Below the pieces are notes generated by a model. The model was not told the DNA's origin. It searched no databases and worked only from the letters and a program-made list of their open reading frames with translations. From contig OY728143.1 of assembly GCA_963277665.1 (NCBI GenBank), forward strand, positions 540,426,394-540,490,393: 64,000 nucleotides of DNA. Reading direction: 5' to 3'. Numbering within the stretch: position 1 is the stretch's first letter; the number at the start of each line of letters is the position of its first letter. The position numbers were made by a program, and so were the translations under genes. This document shows, piece after piece, positions 36,601-48,528 of the stretch. The DNA is from Viscum album (lineage: Eukaryota > Streptophyta > Magnoliopsida > Santalales > Viscaceae).

Positions 36601-37490
36601 ATTATATTTTTTATGTAACAAATTTTTATCCAATTTTTACCTTACCTATGGAAAAAAAATTAATTTATTTTATATTTATTATTTCCATAATTTAAGATTA
36701 TTTTTTTAGATAATAGAAAATATTATAATTAAATATATGAAATCCTTTTTCCAAATACATTCATCTATTTGTAATTTTTTAATTTGTATTTAATTTAACT
36801 ACTGTGATGAGAAAACATTTTATAAAAGAAAATATTTTCAAAACATTTACACGTGTTTATATCAAAATTATATCTTAAAATGATTAAAATGAGAAGATAT
36901 TATATTTATAAATATATAAATGAAATAATATTACTTTTCAAATAATTTTGAAATAAAAAATAACCATATAAATTATATAAAAGAAAAGGCTGTTTTTATT
37001 AAAAACAAATTCATTCAGTATTCATAAAAAACAATCATTTCCCAAAAATATCAAAAACTATAGGTAACATAATTTTGAACTGGTGATTTAAAAATGAAAT
37101 ATTATTTTTTAAAAATAATTTTACAATATATTATAACATTTAAATAATATTTCTCCCATAAATAAATATAAATTTTTGTGAGAATGTATTTTTTCAAAAC
37201 ATATAAATAATTAACCAAAAAATAAGTAAATTTTTATCATTATGTTTAATTTATAAAAATCTCCTATCAATAGTATTTAATAATAATAAATTATAATATA
37301 TATAAATGAATTTCTGGTTTACTTTATTAAATTCACATTTAAATATTAATATTAATGACGAACCATGTTGTGTTAAAACTCAGTATGATGTGTACTATAG
37401 GAACAATTCAGGGTTTTCTATAACAACAGATATCAATGAAATATAATTTAATTAGAATGAAAATTCATAAAAACTCTAGACTATATAATA
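33650..37490 (-). repeat. Fossil LTR of the element 1 family (heavily decayed)
   Basis: Several blocks align in order with the element 1 or older LTR: a TATAATGA edge near 33648 (6594); AAAGGGTGA...ACTCAG at ~33816 (6830); GGGAGATATA with TCCCAC at ~34310 (7192); ATGGGATTC at ~34402 (7284); motif 1 at ~35882; motif 2 at ~36069; and GTTAAAACTCAGTATG at ~37372 (matching 13664). Differences are mostly C to T and G to A. Both ends are approximate, the left within ~100 bases. The two decayed hairpin motifs keep a spacing of ~187 bases. Confidence 0.72.
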
Positions 37491-38138
37491 TCTTTCTTGA
37501 AAAAAATTAATATTTATCCCCAGTATAAATTTATAGGCATCATAATAAGAAAAACAATTTGGTAAATCTTGATGTCTAAAAACCAAATTTTACGTAATAC
37601 CACCCTCATATTCATCATGATGTGGGATTGGGATAAAATCCATTATTCCAAATTATACTCGATCCATGTAACATTTAACCACTTAGGTTATGGCCAACTA
37701 GATGATTACATTAATGTAAGTGGGGAAATACATTTGTGACTTTTCACTCATGACTTATAAAGGAGAGATAAATAAATTGGATGTATTATTAATTATATTC
37801 CAAATAATAAAATAATAAAATAAATATATTATTATTATATATGATCAAATATACATTTAACAATTCATTAAATATTCATTAACACCAGAGAAAAACATGT
37901 TAAAGGAAATTATTTTCAAGAAATTTTACCATCATAACGAATTAAGAAAGTGATGGTGGATGATATTATTAAAAAATACTTAATGTGTAACAAAAGGGAC
38001 ACTAATGGATACTGACAAATATTAGAAAATTATATGAATAATTCATTTAATACAAGAACAAAATATGTAATTAAAAAGTGAATATTTTTATACCCCATGT
38101 TTAATGACTAATAAGAAAAATAATATAAGATATATCAT
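37491..38138. other. AT-rich spacer, nothing recognised
   Basis: About 650 bases between the fossil minus-strand LTR and the first plus-strand LTR start. No gene, repeat or motif seen. Confidence 0.5.
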
Positions 38139-38503
38139 GTAACACCCCATTATTTCATAGTATATACTTCTTTGAAACAATTCAATAACTTGCATTACAC
38201 GAAACACCGAGTTAATGCGCACTGTGACATAACAAACACGCCGTTCAAAAGAGGTTATGAATAGTATTAACTATATTTTGAACCTTATATAATCCTTATA
38301 AATCTAGAGTCCATATTATGAGTTTCTTAGAGAAAATGTAAGAACAAATTTCTTTTTTTCAGATAAAAGAAGTATTTTTCAAAAATGCACTTTTACCAAC
38401 TTTAATAGTGAACCCTATTTAAATCCAATATTATGAATTTTTATATATTCAATTTGATTAAATAAATTTATTCTTCATAATGGGGACATAAAAAAATTTA
38501 CAA
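38139..38503 (+). repeat. Truncated LTR 5' end interrupted by LTR-B (unit 1)
   Basis: It starts TGTAACACCCC like LTR-B and shares landmarks with it (CGAGTT..., GTTATGAATAGTA, the GAGTCCAT block) but is well diverged. After 365 bases it is cut by the start of LTR-B. This fits LTR-B having inserted into an older plus-strand relative. Confidence 0.65.
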
Positions 38504-40085
38504 TGTAACACCCCAAGCTTCCACGGTACGTTTCCCTTTGAATAATACAGTAGCGTGTATTGTACGCAACTTCGAGTTCAAACACACCACAACCAATCAA
38601 ACTAGCCGTTATGAATAGTAATACCTACTTTTTTAAATTTTATAAATTTTATCTCTAAAAATGGACTTCATTTTTGAATTCGGAATATCAATTTTATCCT
38701 AGGGTGAAATTTTGGAACTATTCGGATAACATTTATATTTTGATGAATAGTGAAAATTACTAAATTTTAATTAAAAACATCTTTTTTAATTGAAAAAATT
38801 TATATTGATAAATTATTAATTTGAGATGTTTTAAAGTATAATTAGAATATATTTTTACCATTTAATACAATTTTGGTCATTGTACATAATTTTAAAATTA
38901 AACCGGATATAAACAATTGTCAATCTTTTGATAGTTATTATCGCTTAAAAACACGCTTTTTGTTTTATCAAGGAGAATTAATTTTAAATTAATTTCATCC
39001 ACTTATGTGTTTTAAATTTGGAAAAATGGATTCCATATTTGGAATCAGGATGTTCAAATTGTATAAGTAGGTTAATTTTATTTTTATACATTTTCAATAA
39101 TAACTTCGGTAAATATTTGTTTTACCATGGTTAAAGGGTAAATCCAGTAAATAAGGGTTACAAAATAATATTATAATAATATGAAAATACCCTAAAACGT
39201 GTCCTAAACTTATTGGGTGATACAAAACTGACCATGGGAATCATTGGGTCGATTTTGGGACCCCATGGAGCCACTTGTATGTGATAGGGACACTTTATTT
39301 TAATTAAGTTAAAATGAATACAAAAATGACACAAGCATATATCTTTTAGAAATTTTTTTTACATAAGGATATATATGTTGTATTTTAGACTATAAATATT
39401 AATTTTAAATATAAAATGATTTCCTACATAATGATATTTTATTTATAATTTTTAGACATTAAATAATTTAACTTATTTATGGCACAATAATGATGTAGTA
39501 AATAGCATAATAGTGAAAAATTAAAATAATTGATATTATAAAAACCCAAATAAATGTAATTGGAGACTTTTATTGAATTAAACTTATTTTTTTATGTTAA
39601 TATGACATATTAGGATTGATGTAATTGGATTTTTTAGAAGTAATAATTCTGTTATGAGTTTCACAAAAATCAATTATTGAATAGTGTCAAAATTGACATA
39701 AAAGTGTTTTTAAAACAAATATTAAATTATTAATTGATTTTAAATTCCTAAAAATTTAATGTTCGGCCAAAAGACTTATATCATGATAGGTGTATCATTA
39801 GTGGACCACTTTGGGGTTTCTCGGATGTATATATTTTGTTTATGAAACATATAATATAAAAATACAAAGAGACATTGTAATAGTGAAACTAATTAACTAA
39901 GAGTTAATACTTAAAGATAAGGTTGATATAATGACCCAAACCTAACTAAATTATATTTTTTGAGTATTTTTCTACCTATCCCTACCTTAACCTTTAATTA
40001 ATCTACTTTGGAGCCATTAGAAACCGAATATGAATTTATTGTAAAATAATATTTATAGCTTTTCCAAAGGTGCCCCTCAACCCTC

Positions 40086-40095
40086 TTATAAAAGG
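40086..40095 (+). promoter_or_regulatory. LTR-B TATA box, unit 1
   Basis: TTATAAAAGG in the same CTC / GGAACTCCCCC context as 59256-59265. Directed rightward, towards the leader and gag start. Confidence 0.72.
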
Positions 40096-40435
40096 GAACT
40101 CCCCCTTCTCATTAATTAACACCTTCGAAGCCTTTTGGTTCAGAAAACCCCGCACAAGTAGTCTCTAAAATTCCCTCACATCATCATAGAGGCCTTAATT
40201 AATTCATAGATCCAATTTAAGGATCCCTTTTGATCAAATCAAAAGGAAGAACCCGAAGAAGAGGTAATTTTTCCCCACCCTTTTTCAAATTAATTTCTTC
40301 TTCAACTTCTTCTTTCTTCATTATTCCCATTCTAAAATAATTAATCCAGTATCTCATAAAAAGTTTAATATTATTATAAATATGTTACAACCATATTCAG
40401 TATTCTAACTATCCTTTGAATGACATGTCACCATA

Positions 40436-40465
40436 CGCGCGTACGTACGGCTTACCGTCTCCACG
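40436..40465 (+). other. LTR hairpin motif, copy 1 of 2 in LTR-B unit 1
   Basis: Inner arms ACGG/CCGT around the loop CTTA, with GTACGTAC intact. It is on the opposite strand to the element 1 copies, as the LTR is inverted. The next copy is 189 bases on. Confidence 0.7.
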
Positions 40466-40624
40466 TCGTGGTGTAATTGTTATTCAATATATTATTATTT
40501 GGATGGGTATAATAATGATTTATAATTCATGTAAATAATAAATATAACATGATAATTAACTTTTATGTATGATATATCATCCAATTAAATATTATTTTAA
40601 TATCAAAAGTGTGATATTGTTGCT

Positions 40625-40654
40625 CCTGCGTACGTACAGACTACTGTCTCCACG
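40625..40654 (+). other. LTR hairpin motif, copy 2 of 2 in LTR-B unit 1
   Basis: Inner arms are ACAG/CTGT around ACTA: both sides changed so that pairing is kept. The unit 2 copy has ACGG/CTGT. Confidence 0.68.
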
Positions 40655-42525
40655 AACACGATGAGATTAATTCTCCATCGCATCCATCCAATTATAATAC
40701 TCATTTGATGATTAATAATAGTATATTTGGACTTTATATCATTCTAGATATGAATAAGATACATCATATCCATTAAAAACATGGCTTACATAACAAAACA
40801 TATAGAAGAAAATGAGTAATTTATCACCCGAGACAACGATAATACTAAGATATTATTAACAAATCAATGTTAAAAGGTCATATATGATATCAAATTAATG
40901 TATATGATTATTTTATAATTTAATAACAATTATTTCACCATTATACAAGAGGTTAACCTAACCTTAACCAAGGAAAAGTACAAGGTAATGGTTTATTTCA
41001 CAATCTCTTCATTATCCGAGGTTGTTTATACGTAATAATCTACTAGGATCTCTTTATCATCCACATACTATTTCTTGAAAGTTTATTTCAAAACATTATT
41101 AATATTTTACAGAATATGGGTTAAATTCATTTATACCCTTGTTTTAATTTTTATAATATGTTTATAAAGGAATCATTCCGTCATTTTCCAAACAAGGTCT
41201 TTTTTAACCTTTTCGACAGAATTAAGGTAAGAATGTTTTTTTAACTTATACGGCGGGTGTGGATATTTTCCACCATTATAAAAATATCAAAGCTTCCATT
41301 ACAAGATTATAAAGATATTTTCAATTAAATGTTTTATTTTATAATTATGTTACTTTTAAATTATTTCCAAATGAATGTTTTAAGAATTTCTGAAAGGTAA
41401 TCTTTATCAAAATCATAATTTTAAATGTTTAAAAGATTTATCTTTCTAAATCTATTTAATTAATGTCCATGTTATCAAAATGATTTTAAGGATTTATATA
41501 TGTGGACATGAATGTTTTTAAATGATATTTCATTTCAAAACTTTTTAAGTGGTATGAGACACATTGATTCAAAAATACATTTTAAATTACTTCCTTAATA
41601 AATGTGTGACTTTTAAATGATTTCAAAATAGAGATATTTCTCTCAAATAGTTTTGATTTAATATATGTCAACATGATTTTATGTATTTTAAGTGTATTTG
41701 ATGTTGATTTATTATGATACAAAACTTCAATATTGTTTTGATGTTTTTGTGATTTGTTTGACTATGGATGTGTTATTCTTATACCATTTGTGGTTTATGG
41801 ATGAAGTATTTACATTTCTTATGCTAGTTTTAATATGAATATTTATGTTCTGATTGTCCCTTTTCATATGGGAATGCATTGGACTTAATATGTGACGGGT
41901 GGAGCCCGTTATAGATCTTCGATGCATCGGTAGGTCTCATGAGACAAACTAGTGTCTTGGAAGAAGGCATTGGCAAAATATTATTTGTAGTCTTGGCATG
42001 AGGCCTTGGCTATGTGGTTATGATAGTCTGGAATTATGCATTCCATCATTATGAAAGTGGTTATTGTTATTGCATTTGATTATTCGATTACTAGAATATC
42101 CATGTGAATATCTAAATGAAATTATTTCATTTTTTTCCATACTACGTTGATGATAAAGTTTAAAAGGCTTTTGTTTTAGTTATACATTGACTTTAATGTT
42201 TATGCTTATTTATGAAAGTTTCCACTGTATTGCATAACCTTATGGAGCGTTTGAGCTCACCCCTTTCAATGTTTTATTTTTTCACAGGATTCCAAGAAGT
42301 ATATTGTGATTGATAAGAAGAGTTAAGACAAGGGAATAGTGGAATTCATAAAAGATTATTTATGTTGTTTTGTATGTTATGAAATGTAATGTAACATTCA
42401 TGTATGTAATCTATTTTCCAAGACTTCTAAACTAATCGGTCCTTTGGAACATGATTCCTTGTAATCATCCCAATGTATTAAAATAATGCACCGACTCTGG
42501 GTAATTGCGGTCAGGGCGTTACAGT

Positions 42526-42537
42526 TGGTATCAGAGC
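42526..42537 (+). other. Primer-binding site after LTR-B, unit 1
   Basis: TGGTATCAGAGC, a perfect complement to the 3' end of initiator methionine tRNA, two bases after the LTR end. Confidence 0.92.
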
Positions 42538-43026
42538 AGAGTTTAGAAATAACATTGGAAACTAGATTTAGATAAAAACTGCATAGAGAACATAGCCCCA
42601 ATATAGACATTGAGGATTAGTATAGAAGAACATCGTAGAATTTTGGTATTGTAGAGATTTTGTGAGTTTTCTGAGCAATACACCTCTGTTTGCATTCAAG
42701 CAGGTAGAGGCGGCTCTGGCACATATGTACCTAGGGGTAAAACCAAAAAACACCGCTTTGAGATGGACTCGAACGAGAACTTGTGCACGAAAATGAGCCT
42801 TGCTGCACTCTTGGTTATGGCACTCCCAGGGGATATTCTTAGGATAATTCTCATTTTCATTACAAACCACTATGAAGGGGTCATGAGTATATACTTACTC
42901 AAAGATAAATTTTTTTATGATTATGGATTATATCCATAAACTGTTCAATTTACGTTAGGTATTTTACAAGTTTGGAATTATTCATTACAATTCATAAACT
43001 GACCTAGTTTATTCTATTGTTTAGAA
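42538..43026 (+). other. Retrotransposon leader (unit 1)
   Basis: About 490 untranslated bases between PBS and the gag ATG, against ~200 in element 1. The middle (about 42700-42865) is less AT-rich and on the minus strand contains GTTCGAGTCC (42774-42765), which fits an RNA polymerase III B box. This hints at a small inserted SINE-like sequence, but no convincing A box was found. Confidence 0.6.
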
Positions 43027-43050
43027 ATGGTGCCCAGCAGAAGGAATGTT
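43027..43050 (+). pseudogene. gag: gag start of element B, cut after ~7 codons (unit 1/2 junction)
   Basis: ATG followed by codons for Val-Pro-Ser-Arg-Arg-Asn-Val resembles the basic start of plant gypsy gag proteins (element 1 begins MAGTRRN). At ~43046 the sequence switches to the interior of LTR-A, in reverse orientation to that element. The same truncated start recurs at 62201. Confidence 0.72.
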
Positions 43051-43539
43051 ATAAGCATTTCCGCTCCGAGGAACCAGTTGGTTTCGAGTTCAAACCAACC
43101 CAGCCATACCCAAACATCACCGAAACCTTAGGGGTAATATACCGAAACGACCATCTATATCCATGAAATCCTATGCAACTGATGGTGCATCGATCGGAAG
43201 TCCGTAACTTAAGATATATCTATTTAACCGAAAATGGTCCGAAAATAGGGGGTCTGGGCCCGGTCCTACCCGACCCAACACCCCCAGGGTCGGCCTGAAT
43301 CGAGTAGACCTGACCCCAGTGCGGGTCCGGCCTGGTAGGGCCCGACCCAACCTGTCTGGTGTAGCCCGTCCAGGTGCTGGCAGCCCGGCCCGGTGCTGGC
43401 GGCCCGACCCTGTGCAGGTGGCCCGACCCGTCCCTGCACCGGCGGCCCGACCCGGCGCTGGCGGCCCGCCCCGGCCCGCGTGGCTGGCCACCCAGGTGGT
43501 GTGGCAGCCCCCAGCGAGGGCCGCCCTGGCCGATGATTT

Positions 43540-43552
43540 GGGGGGGGGGGGG
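43540..43552 (+). repeat. Poly(G) tract, unit 2
   Basis: Run of 13 G; matches the 16 G run at 27240 and the 12 G run at 62714. Confidence 0.9.
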
Positions 43553-44263
43553 TTACACCCCCCACAGTTCTTTGAAACGGCTGGTTGTGTTGGACAACCT
43601 TTGGGTAAACACGGGACCCCTTGGGTCCAGCCTTTTGATGGCACCGGCGACAGGCACAGCTGGCCGCTCCTCCGGATCCGCCGTGGAATTAGGCCGCGAA
43701 TTTCCTCAACCATCAGGGCGAGATGGCACCACGCCCCTCGGACGCGGCCCATTCCGGCCGCGGTCCGGCTCTACTCAGCATGGCACGACGATGCAGCGCC
43801 TTTGCGGTGACCCGACAATCATGTGAAGACGATCCACTCGTAGTCGGCCCGACGTCGGCCAGTTCTTCGTAGTCCGCCTCCATCATCCAAAATCAACAGA
43901 CGATAGGGGAAGGTTCAGACCTTGTTTGTGATGTTTGAGGCCTTCCTCATCAAGATGGTATTATGCTTTCAAACGAAGCTCAAGAATTGAAGAACTATGA
44001 TGGACGGTATTAAAACATGATCATAACAAAGCCTACCTTGTAAAACGGCGTTAAACGATGGCATGTTGTGGAAGATGGGCGTTGTAGAAGGGAGACGTTG
44101 TTCCATTAATGTCAGGAAGAAAGGAGCAGAGGTTGGCATCGACATTCTGCGTTCTTCATTATTCATTGGAGGAAGATGAAAACCCTCCAAGTGCTGGACA
44201 CCGTGCATTGCTTCTAGGGTTTTGCTGCTTGAAGATTCTGTCTAGAACTCCTTCCCCTAGCCT

Positions 44264-44273
44264 CCTTTATATA
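44264..44273 (-). promoter_or_regulatory. LTR-A TATA box, unit 2
   Basis: TATATAAAGG on the minus strand. It faces left, towards the truncated gag and LTR-B of unit 1. Confidence 0.68.
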
Positions 44274-45123
44274 TGAGTGGGAGGGATCATCATTGGAATG
44301 CAAGTTAGAAATGGAGGATTTAGGACAGAGGAATCAACCCAATTAATCCACCGCGATGGACCATTAAAATTGGGAGGAAGTCAAAAAGGTGGTTATTGGC
44401 ACGGGAGGTCCCCACAGGAGAATATCCTCCAAAGAGAGGATATTTCCTGGCGGGCACCACAATTAATTATCCACAAAAAGGAATGACAGTGTGGTTAATG
44501 CATGTGTGGTTCCCTCATTAAAAAGAGAGGTTTCAACCTCCTCAATTTAGAGGGGGATTAAAACTGAGAGGCTCTCCCTCATAATTGAGAGGGAGTCAAG
44601 GAGTTATGATTCCCCTCCTATTAATGGGAGGCCTCGTGTGGTTTCCACCACAATCAACCTCACATGGGAGGTTGGATCTCGGTGGGTCCCACCACCATAA
44701 CCACTCATGGGGGTTTAGGGTGTGGTGGTCCTACCACCAACTCCAAAGTGGAGATTCTATCCACTTTATCCACACGGCATGTGTTTATAAAATAAAATAA
44801 ATTGTTCACTTATTTTATTTTATTAACCCATATATAACACCAAAAATTAAATTTCGTACCTGATCATCTGTCATCGAGGTGAAAGTATTCTTATAAGAAA
44901 ACCCACACTGCGAGTTCAACGGTGCCCTCAAATTTCAATTCTGAGCACCGATTAAAAAGATAGAAAAACCAACTCATTCGTTCACTGAACGTACACAAGC
45001 TAAACTTTGGAAATTGATTCCATGCACACCGGGACTCATAATCAAGTGATGTCTGAAGCCACAGACTCATAAAATTCCAATGAAATTAGGAAAAAAATTC
45101 CTTGATATTTCAGGGTCGTTACA

Positions 45124-48100
45124 TCTATTATTCCACAGTTAGAGTGATTAAATAAAATAAAATTGAAAATATATTATAACACTAACCAAAAGTATATTTC
45201 ATTGATAGTGAGTTCCATCTACGTTAATAGTGGATAAATTAATGTTCCAAAAATTTTCCAACTAGAAATGGCGTTTTATGAATATTTAATTCTAAATCTC
45301 CAGCACATTGATTGAATGGAATTTCATCACCATGATCGACTGAATTTAATACCCACCAAAAAACATATCATGTCCTTCCATGGTTATTGTATAATATTTA
45401 TCCAATATTTGGACAAGTAGTTGGAATGTAATATTTCAATAATTTTGTTTTCCCCTTTGATGGCATCCATTTATAATGCAGATAATATTGTAGTCATGTT
45501 TCCTCATGATTTATCCCAATAAAACCAATAAAAGTATTACCTATATTTCATATATTTAATCATATATGATTATTCCAAAAATATATAATCTATAGATAAT
45601 TATTTGAATTATTCATGATTGAATTGTTATTGGTGTGATAGATTTTTTTAGAGAATTACATTATGTATTTCCTTCATCCCAAGTGTTAATCATGTAAATC
45701 ACTTTGACACAAATCCACACTCCACAATATGATATTTTAGTTCTTTATATATTATATATGAAAAATTTTATACATATTTCATAAAAGGATAAATGAAAAT
45801 AGTATTTCAATCCTAAAATTTACTCAAATTAGAAAATATTTTTATATATAAATGATCATTATAAAATGTCCCATATCATCTATTGAAAATTTATGATGTA
45901 TGATTATCTTTTAAATTTTGACTTTGATTAATGATATATATCTAATTGTATCTCTAAATCTAAAATATATAACGTTATTCAAGGGAATAATATCTTATTT
46001 ATCTATATTGTCTAGAAATTCATGATATTTAGAAAATCACATGATCATAGGTAATTACTATTATATTTATAAAACATTTCATATAATCTTTACATAAAAA
46101 GTTTCATATAAATGGTACTTTTTTTAAATTATCTAATTTTTCAATGTATCAAATGTTATGTATCCCATGTCTAGAAATAAAAATTTCATGTAATAATAGA
46201 AAAAACTACAATTTCATTTGATTGAAATATTAGTTATTTTGTTCCCTAGGATATTTAATCATTAATAAACGAATTACACAAAAATTAGAATGTATTAATT
46301 GATACACATTATTAGTGTCTTAAAAAATTTATTCTATATTATAGTTCTTCTAATACTATAAAATAATTGGATTTTACATATCATATTGTCACGATCAATT
46401 TATATATTAATCAAATTGTTTATATTTTTTTCATTGATCATTTAATTTCCTCAATACCACATTATATGTATAAATAGTTGTCAATACATGATCATTTCAT
46501 CTCATTGTTAAACAATTATAAATTACCTAAAATCATAAAAATTTTAAATAATTCATATTATTAATTGTTCGAATGAATTATTAAGTGATGAAATAGATTA
46601 AAAAGCATGTGTGGAATAATAATTGAATTAAACCATAATTATTTTGAGATGACGTAGCTCAATAATTTAATTTATATTTTAAGTAATATTCAAAGTGAAT
46701 ATTTTATAATATCGTTTGAAAATCATAAATTATAAGTTTATCAAAACAAAAGATATTATATTTTACACTTATGAAACATATATGAAATATTTATTTTTTA
46801 TTTAATATATGAAATATTGTAAAATCATTAAAATTGAGGTTTTTTTATGTTAGTTTTAAATGTAAACATGGAGTTATAATGGAATAATGTGTATGAAAAT
46901 AATGGGAATCTATAATTTCAAATTGATGTCAGGATTTAAATTATCCTTTTATTTTAAGAAATACATTTCATGGTGTTATACCCAAATATTTTTCGTTCTT
47001 TCTATTTTGATGTAACATGAATATCCTTATACTATGAATAAATATTCACATCACAAAGGAGGATTATTTTTTAGGATAACATGATGAAATTATATTCTAT
47101 ATGAATTCATATTTTGCTGAAATGGATAACTCAAAAAACCAACTAAGAATTTACAGTGATGGTGTAGGTAACTTCTTTAATAAATTTAATATTTTAAATT
47201 TGATTATGAATAAGAAAAATTGATGTTGTTGTGTGTGGTAAAATTGGAAAGGTCATTCTATTGATTTTATAATATTATATGAGAGGAATTACATGAGATA
47301 TTTAGTGTGAAATTAATTATACCTAAAAAGAGAGGAATAATAATAATGGTACAAATGTGTTTTTTTGCAATCATTACACATATGTTTTGTGATAAATAAT
47401 TAGGTAACAACTAATGATAATTATATATTTCTTTGAGAACTATCAAATATTTTGGAGACTATCTACATGGAAAAAATGATAATTAAAACCATATTCAAAA
47501 TCCATACCAAACTGACACTATTTGAGATTCATCATTATTTCTATTCTTGAATCATGATTTTATGGATATACGTTTCACATTTCTTCCATTCAATGTGATT
47601 CTAGTGTATCGTATAAAATTGGGAGTTCTTAGATCTGTATATGGATTATGTAATAATTTTGAGTAATAACCCTTTTATATCCTGTGTTCACTGCTTATTT
47701 GAATTCCTTAGTTTTTGAGAGATATGTAGTGATATTACCCACATTAACTCGTGTTACTGTTTAATGTCATTCAAAATCATAAAATTCTAAAAGGATTATT
47801 TTTCATTAAATCACCCCCAGTGATCTAATATTATGCCTATGTATATAACAAAATTTTTCAATTTATAATGGGTGATTTCAAAATATAAAATTATTGAATT
47901 TTTCTACTGTGGATTTTATTAAACTCAATTTTTATTTTAGTTTTTATATTTATTTTAGAATAGAGGTAGTGTATTTGTTTATCTATTGATGATGTTCTGT
48001 ATATATATAGTTATGATATAGATTTTCCTATAAGATATGGAAAATTTTATTTACTTATTAAAAAAGGATTTATAATGAATTATTAAATAATTAAAAAAAT

Positions 48101-48528
48101 TGGATGTAAATAACTATTCACTGCATTTATTTGATGGTAATAAATGATTGATAAATTATGAGAAATGGGTTTGCAGGAGTTTCACATGGAGAAACATTTA
48201 CATGGGATGTTAGAATGAAATTATAGTTTGATGGGTGCCCAATAACATTCATTATATTTTAACATTTAACGATGGATCTTTTTATGAATATGTGGATAAA
48301 ATATTAAAATACAATTGGGATATGTTAAAATAAAGATGGAAAGGTAATGGAAAACGTAAATTTGAAAATTGTATATTTTACAGTTTAACTGTGAAGATAT
48401 CTATACGCTGCTAATAATATCTATTAATGATTTTTTTTAAATGCTTAATGGGGTTGTGAGAACCATTATTGTACTTAGTGATAAATATAATTTTACAATG
48501 ATGGATAATATGATAATTAATATATTAA
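45124..48528. other. AT-rich region, unit 2 copy of 28827-32228
   Basis: Near-identical to unit 1 and likewise without a recognisable gene. Confidence 0.85.

Larger units (their letters stand above)
38504..42523 (+). repeat. LTR-B, unit 1 (4.02 kb, plus-strand chromovirus-family LTR)
   Basis: It runs from TGTAACACCCC to GGGCGTTACA, followed by GT and a perfect PBS, so this is a 5' LTR with outward edges TG...CA. It is homologous to the element 1 LTR in reverse orientation (CTAGCCGTTATGAATAGTA, the TAAAAATGGACTTCATTTTT block, hairpin motifs, TATA box). Only the leader and the first gag codons follow; the rest of the element is absent because of the array junction. Confidence 0.88.
26745..43045. 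repeat. Tandem array unit 1 (16.3 kb)
   Basis: The sequence from 26745 (ATGTTATAAGC inside the element 2 LTR) to 43045 recurs as 43046-62219 and begins again at 62220, in the same order and orientation. Unit 1 is the original left end, because the LTR sequence left of 26745 continues normally. Contents: LTR-A part, AT-rich DNA, fossil LTR, LTR fragment, LTR-B, PBS, leader, gag start. Sampled stretches differ from unit 2 by roughly 2-4%. Confidence 0.93.
43046..45123 (-). repeat. LTR-A fragment at start of unit 2
   Basis: Copy of 26745-28826 (U3, TATA box and part of the transcribed LTR), ending GGGTCGTTACA. The inner ~1.45 kb of the LTR (25295-26744) and the rest of element 2 are missing. 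It includes the GC-rich block and a 13-base G run. Open frames across 43171-43826 on both strands are composition artefacts. Confidence 0.9.

Noticed and set aside
43171..43826. Overlapping open frames of 99-193 codons on both strands, repeated at 26870-27529 and 62345-62999
   Set aside because: They lie in the GC-rich LTR-A block where stop codons are scarce. They occur in several frames at once, are rich in Pro, Arg, Gly and Ala, and show no domain. They track LTR copies, not genes.
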